Positions 6,903-14,723 of a stretch of 59,412 nucleotides of DNA are shown here, one piece after another. The notes under the pieces are model-generated. The model searched no databases and was not told where the DNA came from. It worked only from the letters and a program-made list of their open reading frames with translations. The DNA comes from CAYUIS01 sp964444825. Its GTDB lineage: Bacteria > Chloroflexota > Anaerolineae > B4-G1. The DNA is taken from assembly GCA_964444825.1 (NCBI GenBank), contig CAYUIS010000010.1, positions 1 through 59,412 of the forward strand. Reading direction: 5' to 3'. The position numbers and the translations under genes were made by a program. The number at the start of each line of letters is the position of its first letter. Position 1 is the first letter of the stretch.

Positions 6903-7291
6903 GACGCCGCCATCCACAGGTAAATTCACCCCGTTCCGACTCAGAACAGCATCAACTCACGATCCAGGATGCGCGTGCGGATCGAATCGACCCCCGCCAG
7001 ATGCTCGTCGAGCGCACTCTGCACATCGGCCTGGTTGCCGAGGCTTCGCAGGGCCGTTCCCTCCACCTCTCTGGATAAGAGCGTCGCCGGGGTATTCAGT
7101 TTGAGCGCGATGATACCATACGGGCATATTGCTGGCAAGAGAAATCCGGTTGCTTCCGAGAGGGGCACGGGGCATAGACAAATGAAACACTCTACGAAAC
7201 GCTCTTGCCTTATAATGACACGTAGCAGTCCAGATAGAACCGGAATAGCCGGCTGATGAACAACCTGTGGGTATTCTAGCGCCCAAATTGC
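6903..7291. other. Intergenic stretch with a possible gene remnant
   Basis: No complete gene is supported between the EAD7 gene and the tRNA-Val promoter. The minus strand at 6941-7120 reads as a protein-like C-terminus (LNTPATLLSREVEGTALRSL, then DEHLAGVDSIRTRILDREL). Its upstream continuation loses that character, so it may be a decayed gene. Around 7110-7160 the words ACCATACGGGCATA and AATCCGGTTGCTT loosely recall ACCATATGGGCATA and AATCCGGTTTCT at 3041-3070. This hints at a shared degenerate element, but the match is short. Confidence 0.3.
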
Positions 7292-7319
7292 TTGACAATT
7301 GCCAAGAGTGGCGTATACT
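7292..7319 (+). promoter_or_regulatory. Promoter for tRNA-Val
   Basis: TTGACA (7292-7297), 16-bp spacer, TATACT (7314-7319). It lies 44 bases before the mature tRNA 5' end. Confidence 0.85.
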
Positions 7320-7363
7320 ACACTGGACAAGCAGCCGGAGTAACCGCTGCAAGTCCGGCATCA

Positions 7364-7437
7364 GGGCGCGTAGCTCAGTTGGTTAGAGCGCTACACTCAC
7401 ATTGTAGAGGTCAGGGGTTCGAGTCCCTTCGCGCCCA
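7364..7437 (+). tRNA. tRNA-Val (CAC)
   Basis: A full cloverleaf is visible. The acceptor stem is GGGCGCG/CGCGCCC and the D-arm is GCTCAGTTGGTTAGAGC. The anticodon stem CTACA/TGTAG encloses loop CTCACAT with anticodon CAC. The T-arm is AGGGGTTCGAGTCCCT and the discriminator is A. The 3' CCA is not encoded. It reads GUG valine codons. Confidence 0.97.
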
Positions 7438-7449
7438 TTGCGTTGACGT

Positions 7450-7500
7450 CAGGCCGCGAATGCAGATTACCTATCCCTGCCCGCGGCCTGTTTCATCAGC
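7450..7500 (+). terminator. Terminator-like hairpin after tRNA-Val
   Basis: CAGGCCGCG (7450-7458) pairs with CGCGGCCTG (7492-7500). An inner GCAG/CTGC helix is also present, and TTTC follows. The kinase start is 15 bases downstream, so any kinase transcript would have to read through or start within this area. Confidence 0.6.
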
Positions 7501-7515
7501 GGCGGGGGAACCTCT

Positions 7516-9282
7516 ATGGTATCGACACCGGAGAGAACAAAGAATCGCTCCCAGGTAGACTGGATGATCAGCAACCTTCGATGGTTGCTGCTGGTCAGTG
7601 TCACCCTGGTCAGTTTCACCGATGTCTTTATCAGCCACGGCGGAGACATTGACGTAGACTATTTGCTACCCCAAATCCTTCTCCTTGTCATTGCCGCACT
7701 CTACAACATTGGAGTGACGTTGCTGCTGTCCTATGGGTCCCTCAGACGAGCCATACCGGTGATGACACTCTTGATCGACACGATCCTCACCATTGGGTTT
7801 GTCAATACATCAGGTGGTCTGACAAGCCCCCTGCTGTTCTTTGCCCTGTTTCCCATTCTGACGGCAGCGCTGCGCTTTCACTGGCTCGTCAGCCTTCTGG
7901 TCGCTCTGGTCATCGTGGTGGTTTCTGGTGCGTTCACCCTGATCACGGCATCGTCAGGGACACCGCTTCTGACTCTGTTACCATCTATGGCCCACGTCGT
8001 GGTCCTCCTGCTCGCAACCTTGATAAGTGGCCTGGTGGGGGACCGGGTGAAAAAGACAATCGCCCAGCAGCATCGGCTCGAAGAGGAAACCGAACTGCGG
8101 AAACTGCGCACCACCAAAGAACACTCACGAGCGATCTTCGAGTTGGCGAGTACGCTCAGCGCGACGCTCAACTACAGCAAAGTGCTCGAGACAGTTTTGG
8201 AAGTTGGCGAGGCTGGAATACGTGAATTGGGACAGCCAAGCTCAACCCTTGCCAGCCTAGTAATGCTCTTCGGCCAGAATGATCTGCATATTGTGACATC
8301 CCGTCATCTGACGTATCGTGACAAGGCTACTACGTTCAAGGGCAAAAAGGGCATTATCGGGCAGTCCCTGACATCGGCAGAGGCCGTGGTCACAGACGAT
8401 CCCGGGGCTGACGCTGAACTGGGCCAGCTTATTGCGATGCACAGTTGCAAGCAAGCAATCGCAGTGCCGCTGCGGGCTGGGTTTGAAAACTATGGTGTCG
8501 TAGCCTTTGGCAGTGCCCAGCCCAACACCTACACAGACGAACGACAACAACTCCTCGTCGCCGTCTGCAACCAGGCTATCGTCGCGCTCCAGAACGCCCA
8601 GCTCTATCAGAGCCTGATAGAGGAGAAGGAACGTATCGTACTGGTGGAGGAGCAGGAACGCAAGAAACTGTCCCGGGATCTGCACGACGGGCCTACTCAA
8701 AGCATCGCCGCTATCGCGATGCGCGTGAACTATGTCCGGATGTTGCTGGATAGGGAACAGGATGTGAATCAGGCAAACGAGGAGTTGTCCAAGATCGAAG
8801 ACTTGGCCCGTCGTACGACGAAAGAAATCCGCCACATGCTCTTCACCCTACGACCGCTCATCCTCGAATCACAAGGGCTTCGAGCTGCCCTGCATCAATA
8901 CATCGAGAAACTGGCCGAGACCGATTCCATGCACTATCACCTGGAGGCAGTACAGGAGGTAGACAAGCGCTTGGAACGGAATGCCCAGGGTGTGATCTTT
9001 TATATCGTCGAGGAAGCGATCGGCAACGCCCGCAAGCATGCCAAGGCCAACAACCTGTGGATACGCCTCCAGGTCGAGAATGGTACGTTCATCGCCGAGG
9101 TAGAAGATGACGGCGAGGGATTCGATGTAGAATCGATCCAGGTGCGCTACGACGAACGTGGCAGTCTAGGCATGGTCAACATGTACGAGCGTGCCGAGTT
9201 GGTCAACGGCACACTGTCCATAAACTCGGCTCTGGGCAAGGGAACACGGATTACGCTGACCGCACCTTTGCCGAAAAGTTAG
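7516..9282 (+). CDS. NarL/DesK-type sensor histidine kinase with GAF domain
   Basis: This is a 588-residue membrane kinase. Five or six hydrophobic segments fill residues ~20-175, followed by a short coiled coil. A GAF domain spans ~205-355. A HisKA_3 dimerisation domain has phospho-acceptor His390 in SRDLHDGPTQSIAAI. A HATPase_c domain carries the N box EEAIGNARKHA, DDGEGF and GSLGMVNMYERA. Such kinases phosphorylate LuxR-type regulators. None is adjacent, so it is an orphan here or works with the regulator at 19.4 kb. The next gene starts 4 bases after its stop. Confidence 0.92.
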   Translation: MVSTPERTKNRSQVDWMISNLRWLLLVSVTLVSFTDVFISHGGDIDVDYLLPQILLLVIAALYNIGVTLLLSYGSLRRAIPVMTLLIDTILTIGFVNTSGGLTSPLLFFALFPILTAALRFHWLVSLLVALVIVVVSGAFTLITASSGTPLLTLLPSMAHVVVLLLATLISGLVGDRVKKTIAQQHRLEEETELRKLRTTKEHSRAIFELASTLSATLNYSKVLETVLEVGEAGIRELGQPSSTLASLVMLFGQNDLHIVTSRHLTYRDKATTFKGKKGIIGQSLTSAEAVVTDDPGADAELGQLIAMHSCKQAIAVPLRAGFENYGVVAFGSAQPNTYTDERQQLLVAVCNQAIVALQNAQLYQSLIEEKERIVLVEEQERKKLSRDLHDGPTQSIAAIAMRVNYVRMLLDREQDVNQANEELSKIEDLARRTTKEIRHMLFTLRPLILESQGLRAALHQYIEKLAETDSMHYHLEAVQEVDKRLERNAQGVIFYIVEEAIGNARKHAKANNLWIRLQVENGTFIAEVEDDGEGFDVESIQVRYDERGSLGMVNMYERAELVNGTLSINSALGKGTRITLTAPLPKS

Positions 9283-9285
9283 ACC

Positions 9286-10161
9286 GTGCCTGAGTTGGGG
9301 ATCGTGTGGAGAGAAGGCTGGTCGTGGCTGGGCGGGTCGTTGCTCACCGCGGCGATTTCGGCAAATCTGATCTGGTTCTTCCACAGGTCTCGATCTGAGA
9401 CGATTGCCAGCCTCGCCGATCGAGTAGGGTTGTCACCATTCTCCCCTTGGCTGTTCCAGATTCTCCGTCTGCTATACTACCTTGGCGTACCGTTCGCGGC
9501 ACTGGTATGGGGTCACGACGCGATTGTCGAACGGATTCTGGGGCTGAAGCGACTTTACCTACCCATGCCAGAGTCGAACGTCCTCGGCACGGACATCGCC
9601 GCTAACTGGCTCAACTGGGCACAGGACATCGGCTGGGGGGCGGCGATTGGTGTCGGCTCGTGGGTGCTTCTGGCTCTAGGATGGTGGGCTTATCGACGGG
9701 TGCTAGATACCGCCGGAGAGCAGAGCACGATTGCCGGAGAACCTGGTTCCAGTTGGTTGCTTCTGCGCGACGCAACTTACCACGAAGTCCATTGGGCCTT
9801 TTACCGGAACGCTCCAGTGCTCGCGGTGGGAACGTATTGGGGCGCGTGGATTGGCCTGGCACTGGTGATGATCGAGGCTTCACTCAACCCAGCCTGGCGC
9901 AGAGCGCTAGCCGACCCTCAGCAAGCGCCAGGCCAGTTGATGCGTGGAGCATTGGGGATCGTGAGTACGGTTCTCTTCCTCTTGACTCAAAACCTATGGT
10001 TGGCGCTGATTGTCCACTGGGGCGTGTCCTGGGGCTTGCACGGGCTCGGATGCTTACTTCCGCTATCAAACCACCAGCCGCATCGAGATGGACTCTGGCT
10101 TGGCCCAGGCGCGCGCCATCCCGGTTCGGACAAGACATCCACAACCCAGTCGTCCGCGTGA
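9286..10161 (+). CDS. Multi-pass membrane protein, CPBP/CAAX-protease-like
   Basis: The protein is 291 residues with about six hydrophobic segments. It starts at GTG 9286, only 3 bases after the kinase stop, so the two are probably cotranslated. YHEVHWAFYR (165-174) and LALIVHWGVSWG (239-250) resemble the E-and-H motifs of the CPBP/CAAX intramembrane protease family (EExxxR and FxxxH). The first motif is H-E rather than E-E, so protease activity is doubtful. The C-terminal ~30 residues are polar. It may be a membrane partner of the kinase (inference). Confidence 0.6.
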   Translation: MPELGIVWREGWSWLGGSLLTAAISANLIWFFHRSRSETIASLADRVGLSPFSPWLFQILRLLYYLGVPFAALVWGHDAIVERILGLKRLYLPMPESNVLGTDIAANWLNWAQDIGWGAAIGVGSWVLLALGWWAYRRVLDTAGEQSTIAGEPGSSWLLLRDATYHEVHWAFYRNAPVLAVGTYWGAWIGLALVMIEASLNPAWRRALADPQQAPGQLMRGALGIVSTVLFLLTQNLWLALIVHWGVSWGLHGLGCLLPLSNHQPHRDGLWLGPGARHPGSDKTSTTQSSA

Positions 10162-10238
10162 TCAACGCGGACGACCATGTTCTAGCTCCGACAGCAGGGA
10201 ACGACTGCCAAGCCTGCCCTCCTGTCTACACGTGCAGC

Positions 10239-10487
10239 TCAGGTCAACAACAACGCCAGGATAACCAGCGCCACCAACATCGCCACGGCGATGACGCCGA
10301 TGCGCTTCAGATCAGCGATCACGTAGCGATATTCCTCTTCCAGATCGGCCGCTGGTAGCGCGGCCTGCCTTGCTACGGCGACAGGGGCCTCCCCTGCCGC
10401 TTCTCCTGCTTCAGGGAGCATCATCTGGGCAGGCGAAAGCCGTATTGGCTGCCTCTTCCCCTTCACACGACGAGTTTTCTTTGCCAT
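10239..10487 (-). CDS. Small single-pass membrane protein
   Basis: The product has 82 residues. The N-terminus is basic (MAKKTRRVKGKRQP), an Ala/Glu-rich middle follows, then EEEYRYVIADLKRIGVIAVA leading into one C-terminal TM (about 62-81). It is typical of short tail-anchored proteins found near sortase and ribosomal genes in Chloroflexota. The function is unknown. It lies 16 bases after the sortase stop and is likely the last gene of the methyltransferase-sortase operon. Confidence 0.7.
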   Translation of the reverse strand: MAKKTRRVKGKRQPIRLSPAQMMLPEAGEAAGEAPVAVARQAALPAADLEEEYRYVIADLKRIGVIAVAMLVALVILALLLT

Positions 10488-10503
10488 TGTCTCATTCTCC
10501 TCT

Positions 10504-11484
10504 TTACGGTTCTAGTTCAGCGGTGACGACGACGCGGTGGGTGTCGATCCCGTATGGATAGCAGGAAATAAGCGTCAGCACGGGACTTGACGTGGGGTAC
10601 ATCACACTCACATCTGTCGGCTCAATAATGCGTTTCTGAGTAATGACGTAACGATAGACCTGGGTAGCGGTGTGGACAAGTACCTGGTCACCCAGGTCAA
10701 GGTCCGGCAAGCGGCGAAAGATCTCACCAAAGATGTCGTTGTGAGCCGAGATGATGCAGTTGTTGCCCTCACCCGGGTTCGCGCTACCAATGTGATGCCC
10801 GGCCCCACGTTTGAGCGACTCCCAATCGTCGCCCTCGACCACCGGAGCGTCCACGCCGATAACGGGAATCTGGATCCGGACACCTTGTTCTGGTCCTGGT
10901 GTGGGCATAGGAAGCGGCGTGATCGCCTCCACCAAGTCACGCAGATGGGCCGGGATCTCTTCAGGCACAGGCCCTCCAGGTGAATCTGGTGGTGTATGGC
11001 CTGACGGTAGTACAAGCACCTGAATGAGCGGAGTGGGAGTGGGAACGGGCAAGGTGGGCAATTGGGCCTGTTGGGCCTGGCTGGCTCCCTGGTTGATTTG
11101 ACGCAGAGTTGTCTGCAAGCTAAACAACATCACGATCAGCGCCACCGCCAAACTCACCTCGATCACCAACAGGCTCTTGTCACGCAGCCAGTCCCAACGA
11201 ATGCCAGGCCGATGCCGCTCGATGTCCTCACCCACATCCGACCCATCTACCGCCCGGGGCCGATACCGTGCTGTAGCGCCCACGTCCCGGAACCTCCGGT
11301 AGTCTGTTGGCAGAGGCGGAGATTGAGGCTCAGAAACGATTGGAGCCAATGGATCAAGGCTGCCGACATCACCGTCCTTGCCCAACTGACGGAAGCGCTC
11401 CAACCGCGCCTCCCGCTTACGAACGCGCAGAACCTCCTCCAGATCCTCAATGGAGAGCTCGTCAACTGTGCGACGATCTTTCAT
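10504..11484 (-). CDS. Sortase, class D/E-like
   Basis: This membrane-anchored transpeptidase has 326 residues from ATG 11484, which is chosen because the methyltransferase stop lies at 11486. It has a long charged cytosolic N-terminus (1-100), one TM (~104-124) and a Pro/Thr linker (~140-200). The sortase beta-barrel follows, with catalytic His248 (ISAHND), Cys308 (LISCYP) and Arg317 (DTHRVV). Class D/E sortases cleave LPXTG/LAXTG-like signals and attach proteins to the wall or trim pilins. No LPXTG substrate is evident in the window, so its partners are elsewhere. Confidence 0.92.
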   Translation of the reverse strand: MKDRRTVDELSIEDLEEVLRVRKREARLERFRQLGKDGDVGSLDPLAPIVSEPQSPPLPTDYRRFRDVGATARYRPRAVDGSDVGEDIERHRPGIRWDWLRDKSLLVIEVSLAVALIVMLFSLQTTLRQINQGASQAQQAQLPTLPVPTPTPLIQVLVLPSGHTPPDSPGGPVPEEIPAHLRDLVEAITPLPMPTPGPEQGVRIQIPVIGVDAPVVEGDDWESLKRGAGHHIGSANPGEGNNCIISAHNDIFGEIFRRLPDLDLGDQVLVHTATQVYRYVITQKRIIEPTDVSVMYPTSSPVLTLISCYPYGIDTHRVVVTAELEP

Positions 11485-11485
11485 C

Positions 11486-12298
11486 TCAGCCAACAGACTC
11501 CACGGTCGCCACCGCAAACACCTCACGCTCAAAGAACCAGCGGAAGGGCGGCCAACCAAACAGAATACGACGGACGGCTCGGAACACCCATCCTTCCTGT
11601 CTGTTCTGGGGAGGCGTATCGAGCCAAACGCGGGCCCGGAATCCTGCACGGAGCAGTACCCGCCGCAGGCTGGTCACGCTCTGTTCATTCACGTGGACAT
11701 CAAGATTGTCCGGGATAATCGCACGCGGATCACCTGGGTATTTGTTTCCCTCTCCCATCAGCGTGCGCACGAGTCGCACCAAAGGATATGCGTAACGATC
11801 ATACCAAACATTGGGGGCTGTGTGGATTATGAGTCGGCCATCCGGCCTTAGCACACGTCGCGCCTCAGCTAACGCCTGATCCAACTCCCATGGGTAAAGA
11901 TGCTCGACCAGGTCGAACATCAGCACACGATCGAAAAAGGCGTCCCGAAAGGGCAACCATTTGGCATCAGCCTGGGATACGCTGCCGGCATCCTGCGCCA
12001 TGTGCAACGCCACCGGCGCATAGTCCACACCACAGGCCTGTATCCCCAATCGCTTGCAGTGCCGTAGAATCTCACCTCGGCCGCAGCCGACGTCAAGCAA
12101 CCGCATACCCGATACAACCTGAGCAGCGTCAAATGCCTGACTCAACCGGCGTGATAGATGCGCCCCCTCACTGGCGATGAACTCTGAGTAACCCTCACAC
12201 GCCCCCAAGAAATACGCTTTGTCATATCGTTCAGGGCAAACCGGCTGAGCCCGCTCGACTATTTCCTTTGCGCCCGATGCGACTTTGTCTCGAGTCAT
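11486..12298 (-). CDS. Class I SAM-dependent methyltransferase
   Basis: The 270-residue soluble protein has a Methyltransf_11/25-type Rossmann domain. Motif I is LLDVGCGRGE (67-76). The acidic loop is CGVDYAP, motif II is FFDRVLMFDLVEHL, and motif III is RRVLRPDGRLIIHTAPN. The C-terminal half (VNEQSVTSLRRVLLRAGF) resembles methyltransferases acting on glycans or lipids. The gene precedes the sortase by one base and has its own promoter inside the end of murJ. The substrate is not deducible; an envelope role is suggested by context only. Confidence 0.85.
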   Translation of the reverse strand: MTRDKVASGAKEIVERAQPVCPERYDKAYFLGACEGYSEFIASEGAHLSRRLSQAFDAAQVVSGMRLLDVGCGRGEILRHCKRLGIQACGVDYAPVALHMAQDAGSVSQADAKWLPFRDAFFDRVLMFDLVEHLYPWELDQALAEARRVLRPDGRLIIHTAPNVWYDRYAYPLVRLVRTLMGEGNKYPGDPRAIIPDNLDVHVNEQSVTSLRRVLLRAGFRARVWLDTPPQNRQEGWVFRAVRRILFGWPPFRWFFEREVFAVATVESVG

Positions 12299-12326
12299 TC
12301 GCTCATCCGTCTTTCATATTCACGGC

Positions 12327-12355
12327 ATTATAATCTAGCGCCAGGGCGCCGTCAA
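12327..12355 (-). promoter_or_regulatory. Promoter of methyltransferase-sortase operon
   Basis: TTGACG (12355-12350), 17-bp spacer, TATAAT (12332-12327). It overlaps the last codons and stop of murJ and begins transcription about 25 bases before the methyltransferase ATG at 12298. Confidence 0.75.
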
Positions 12356-14002
12356 GCGATTCAACCCATCTGCGACTGCAGCCCGAATCAGATGAACCTC
12401 GTCAAGCTTGAACGCCACGGCCAAAAGCCCATAGATCGCCATCCCGATGCCCCCCGCTCCAACCACGACCAGCACTTCCTGCAATAAGCCGGGCGAGGTA
12501 GCAATCGACACGACGCGCATCACACCCCAGGCCACCGCTGCCATCACCAGCGAAGCTAGCGTGGCCCGCAGGATCAGGAAGGCAAGTCTGTGATCGCGAT
12601 CATCAAGCCTACCCAGCCGCCGCCGGGTCAGAACCAGCATAGCCAGCGCGTGGGCGGCCAGTTTTAGCGAGTTCACCAGGACCAAAAGCGGCAACGTCAA
12701 CACCCCCAACCACCAGGGAATGAGAGCTGATATAACATAGAAAACGGTCGTTCCGGCGCCGACCAGCGCGGGTGTCAGCGTATCCTTCCGAGCGTAGAAG
12801 GCAAAGATCAACGGTTGATCCACAGCGGCAAATAGCAATCCCAACAGCGCGCAGCGCAGCGCCTCTGCCGTCGCCACGGTGTCAGCCGGTGTGGAGGACC
12901 CGTGCTCAAATACGAGAGCCACGAGCGGATTCGCTAACACGTACAATCCCACGGTGGCCGGGATGATCAACGTGAGCACCAGGCGCAGGCCTTGCGCCAG
13001 AGTAGCACGAAAGGGACCAGACTCTTGGGCGCTGGCCTGCTGCGAGAGCGTAGGGAGAATCGCGATGGAGATGGCGGTCACCACCAAGCCTAGTGGAAAC
13101 TGGATGATCGTGGCAGCGTACTCCATCCAGGATATGGACCCCTCACCCACGCGGGAAGCAAGGTTGTAGCTTAAGAACACCGCCAGTGTATCGACCAGCA
13201 GGCCAATGAGAATGGGCAGGTACAGGCGCATGATTCGGCGCAGGGATGGATGGCCTAGATCAAGGACAAATCGCACCCGGGCATCCCGCAACCCTGGCAG
13301 TTGGAGCACAACTTGGAGAAGGGCGCCCACCAGCAACCCCAAGGCCATGCTCCGCACGCCCCAGCGCTGTCCCAGGAGAAGGGCCACGATCACTACACCG
13401 GCGTTAAAAACAGCGGCCGTAAAAGCAGGAAAGGTGAACCGCTTCAGAGCGTAAAGACAGCCCGAGAGTATGCTGGACAGACTGAGCAACACGACGGCCG
13501 GGAGGACCAGACGCAATAGATCGGTCGCCAGGCTCTGATAGGAAGGGGAGAGTCCCTCCACCATCACATGGATGATCTGAGGGGCGAGGAACTCTCCTAG
13601 CAGAACGAGCCCACACGTGACGGCAAGGGCTACACTGACAAGGATGCTGAACAGATGCCACAGCTCCGCACGCCGCTCAGGAACGGTATAATCAGACAGA
13701 ATGGGTATGAGAACTGAGTTGGTCATACCTCCAACCAGGAGGTCATACAGGGTAGTGGGGACGCGGAGGGCTGCGTTCAACGCATCCACATGAGGGCCGG
13801 CGCCGAAAAGCCCGGACTTGACCATCTCCCGCAGCACGCCCAACACACGGCTGGCGACGTTGCCTAACGATATGATCCCAGCCGCTTGTGCAACCTGCAC
13901 GCCCGCGTTCTGGGGCTCTGACGATGGCTTACCCGCTCGGTCCAACCCTTTCCTCCTCAACGACGCGTTGATTCGTTTGGCATACTCCCTCGCACGCAAC
14001 AA
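12335..14002 (-). CDS. murJ: Lipid II flippase MurJ/MviN family
   Basis: MurJ flips the peptidoglycan precursor lipid II across the membrane. The protein has about 14 hydrophobic segments. Family landmarks include SLGNVASRVLGVLREMVKSG near the N-terminus, then ALNAALRVPTTLYDLL, GGMTNSVLIPILSDY and the mid-protein SRVGEGSISWMEYA. The ORF is open to 14188, but a promoter (14017-14045) lies inside that extension and the extra residues are not MurJ-like. TTG 14002 (or TTG 13999) is therefore preferred, giving 555 residues. The gene is divergent from rpsO. Confidence 0.9.
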   Translation of the reverse strand: MLRAREYAKRINASLRRKGLDRAGKPSSEPQNAGVQVAQAAGIISLGNVASRVLGVLREMVKSGLFGAGPHVDALNAALRVPTTLYDLLVGGMTNSVLIPILSDYTVPERRAELWHLFSILVSVALAVTCGLVLLGEFLAPQIIHVMVEGLSPSYQSLATDLLRLVLPAVVLLSLSSILSGCLYALKRFTFPAFTAAVFNAGVVIVALLLGQRWGVRSMALGLLVGALLQVVLQLPGLRDARVRFVLDLGHPSLRRIMRLYLPILIGLLVDTLAVFLSYNLASRVGEGSISWMEYAATIIQFPLGLVVTAISIAILPTLSQQASAQESGPFRATLAQGLRLVLTLIIPATVGLYVLANPLVALVFEHGSSTPADTVATAEALRCALLGLLFAAVDQPLIFAFYARKDTLTPALVGAGTTVFYVISALIPWWLGVLTLPLLVLVNSLKLAAHALAMLVLTRRRLGRLDDRDHRLAFLILRATLASLVMAAVAWGVMRVVSIATSPGLLQEVLVVVGAGGIGMAIYGLLAVAFKLDEVHLIRAAVADGLNRLTAPWR

Positions 14003-14016
14003 GATAGATTCGGGCC

Positions 14017-14045
14017 ATTCTACCGCGATTGTACCGAGATCACAA
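14017..14045 (-). promoter_or_regulatory. Promoter of murJ
   Basis: TTGTGA (14045-14040), 17-bp spacer, TAGAAT (14022-14017). The expected transcript start is about 8 bases before TTG 14002, implying a near-leaderless mRNA. Confidence 0.5.
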
Positions 14046-14119
14046 ACCTCGTATCGGGTGGAGAAACGAGGGGGTTCACCAGACCAACATGGTTGATGTG
14101 ATTCGGCTCTGGACGTCAT

Positions 14120-14148
14120 TTGCCCGCAGGGATGAATCGTGGTAGAAT
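14120..14148 (+). promoter_or_regulatory. Promoter of rpsO-pnp
   Basis: TTGCCC (14120-14125), 17-bp spacer ending in TGG, TAGAAT (14143-14148). The extended -10 fits other promoters here. Confidence 0.6.
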
Positions 14149-14213
14149 AATGTGCGTATGAGCGGGCGGGGAGCATATCGGCCCCCACCTGTGCTTAGTT
14201 TGAGGAGGAAAGA

Positions 14214-14483
14214 GTGCCGTTAAGCAAGAACGAAAAAGAAGTGATCTTCCAAGAGTACGGTCGTGCACCTAACGATACCGGCTCTCCGGAGGTCCAGATC
14301 GCAATGCTGACTAACCGTATCAATCAACTGACTGAGCATCTTAAGGCCCATAGGCATGATGAGCATTCGCGACGTGGTCTGATCAAGATGGTCGGACAAC
14401 GGCGGCGCCATCTGACCTATCTGAACCGCAAAGCCCCTGAACGTTACCAGGAGATCATCCAGCGGTTGGGGTTGCGCAGGTAA
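14214..14483 (+). CDS. rpsO: Ribosomal protein S15
   Basis: This 89-residue small-subunit protein binds the 16S rRNA three-way junction early in assembly. The sequence is full length and typical (NDTGSPEVQIAMLTNRINQL, HSRRGLIKMVGQRRR, YLNRKAPERYQEII). The start is GTG 14214, with GAGGAGG at 14202-14208. As in many bacteria it sits directly upstream of pnp. Confidence 0.98.
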   Translation: MPLSKNEKEVIFQEYGRAPNDTGSPEVQIAMLTNRINQLTEHLKAHRHDEHSRRGLIKMVGQRRRHLTYLNRKAPERYQEIIQRLGLRR

Positions 14484-14537
14484 TCCGTTGCTAGAACCGG
14501 GCCGCAGGGCCAGCCAAACTGTTTTGAGCGATCTGAG

Positions 14538-14572
14538 CGAGTAGGTGGGCAGCAAGCTTACCCATCTACTCG
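14538..14572 (+). terminator. Hairpin after rpsO
   Basis: CGAGTAGGTGGG pairs with CCCATCTACTCG (12 bp, one G-U) around an 11-base loop, followed by TTTGG. The T run is weak, so it may be a partial terminator or 3'-end stabiliser that lets some transcripts enter pnp. Confidence 0.6.
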
Positions 14573-14632
14573 TTTGGCGTATCTGTAGATCGAATCATCT
14601 ATTTGAAAAAGGTCAGCGCAGGTCTAGGAATT

Positions 14633-14678
14633 GGAGGGTGTCCCGTAGTATATGATCGAGCACTACGGGGCACCCTCC
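14633..14678 (+). promoter_or_regulatory. Long hairpin in the pnp leader
   Basis: A continuous 17-bp stem is visible: GGAGGGTG-T-CCCGTAGT pairs with ACTACGGG-G-CACCCTCC, including one U-G pair, with a 12-base loop. It lies 45 bases upstream of the pnp start and has no T tract after it. In Escherichia coli, a pnp leader hairpin cut by RNase III is the basis of PNPase autoregulation. A similar role is inferred here. Confidence 0.7.
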
Positions 14679-14723
14679 AGTCCCTGACCCTCGCGACTGA
14701 CCTCACACACGGAGGTGTAAGAA

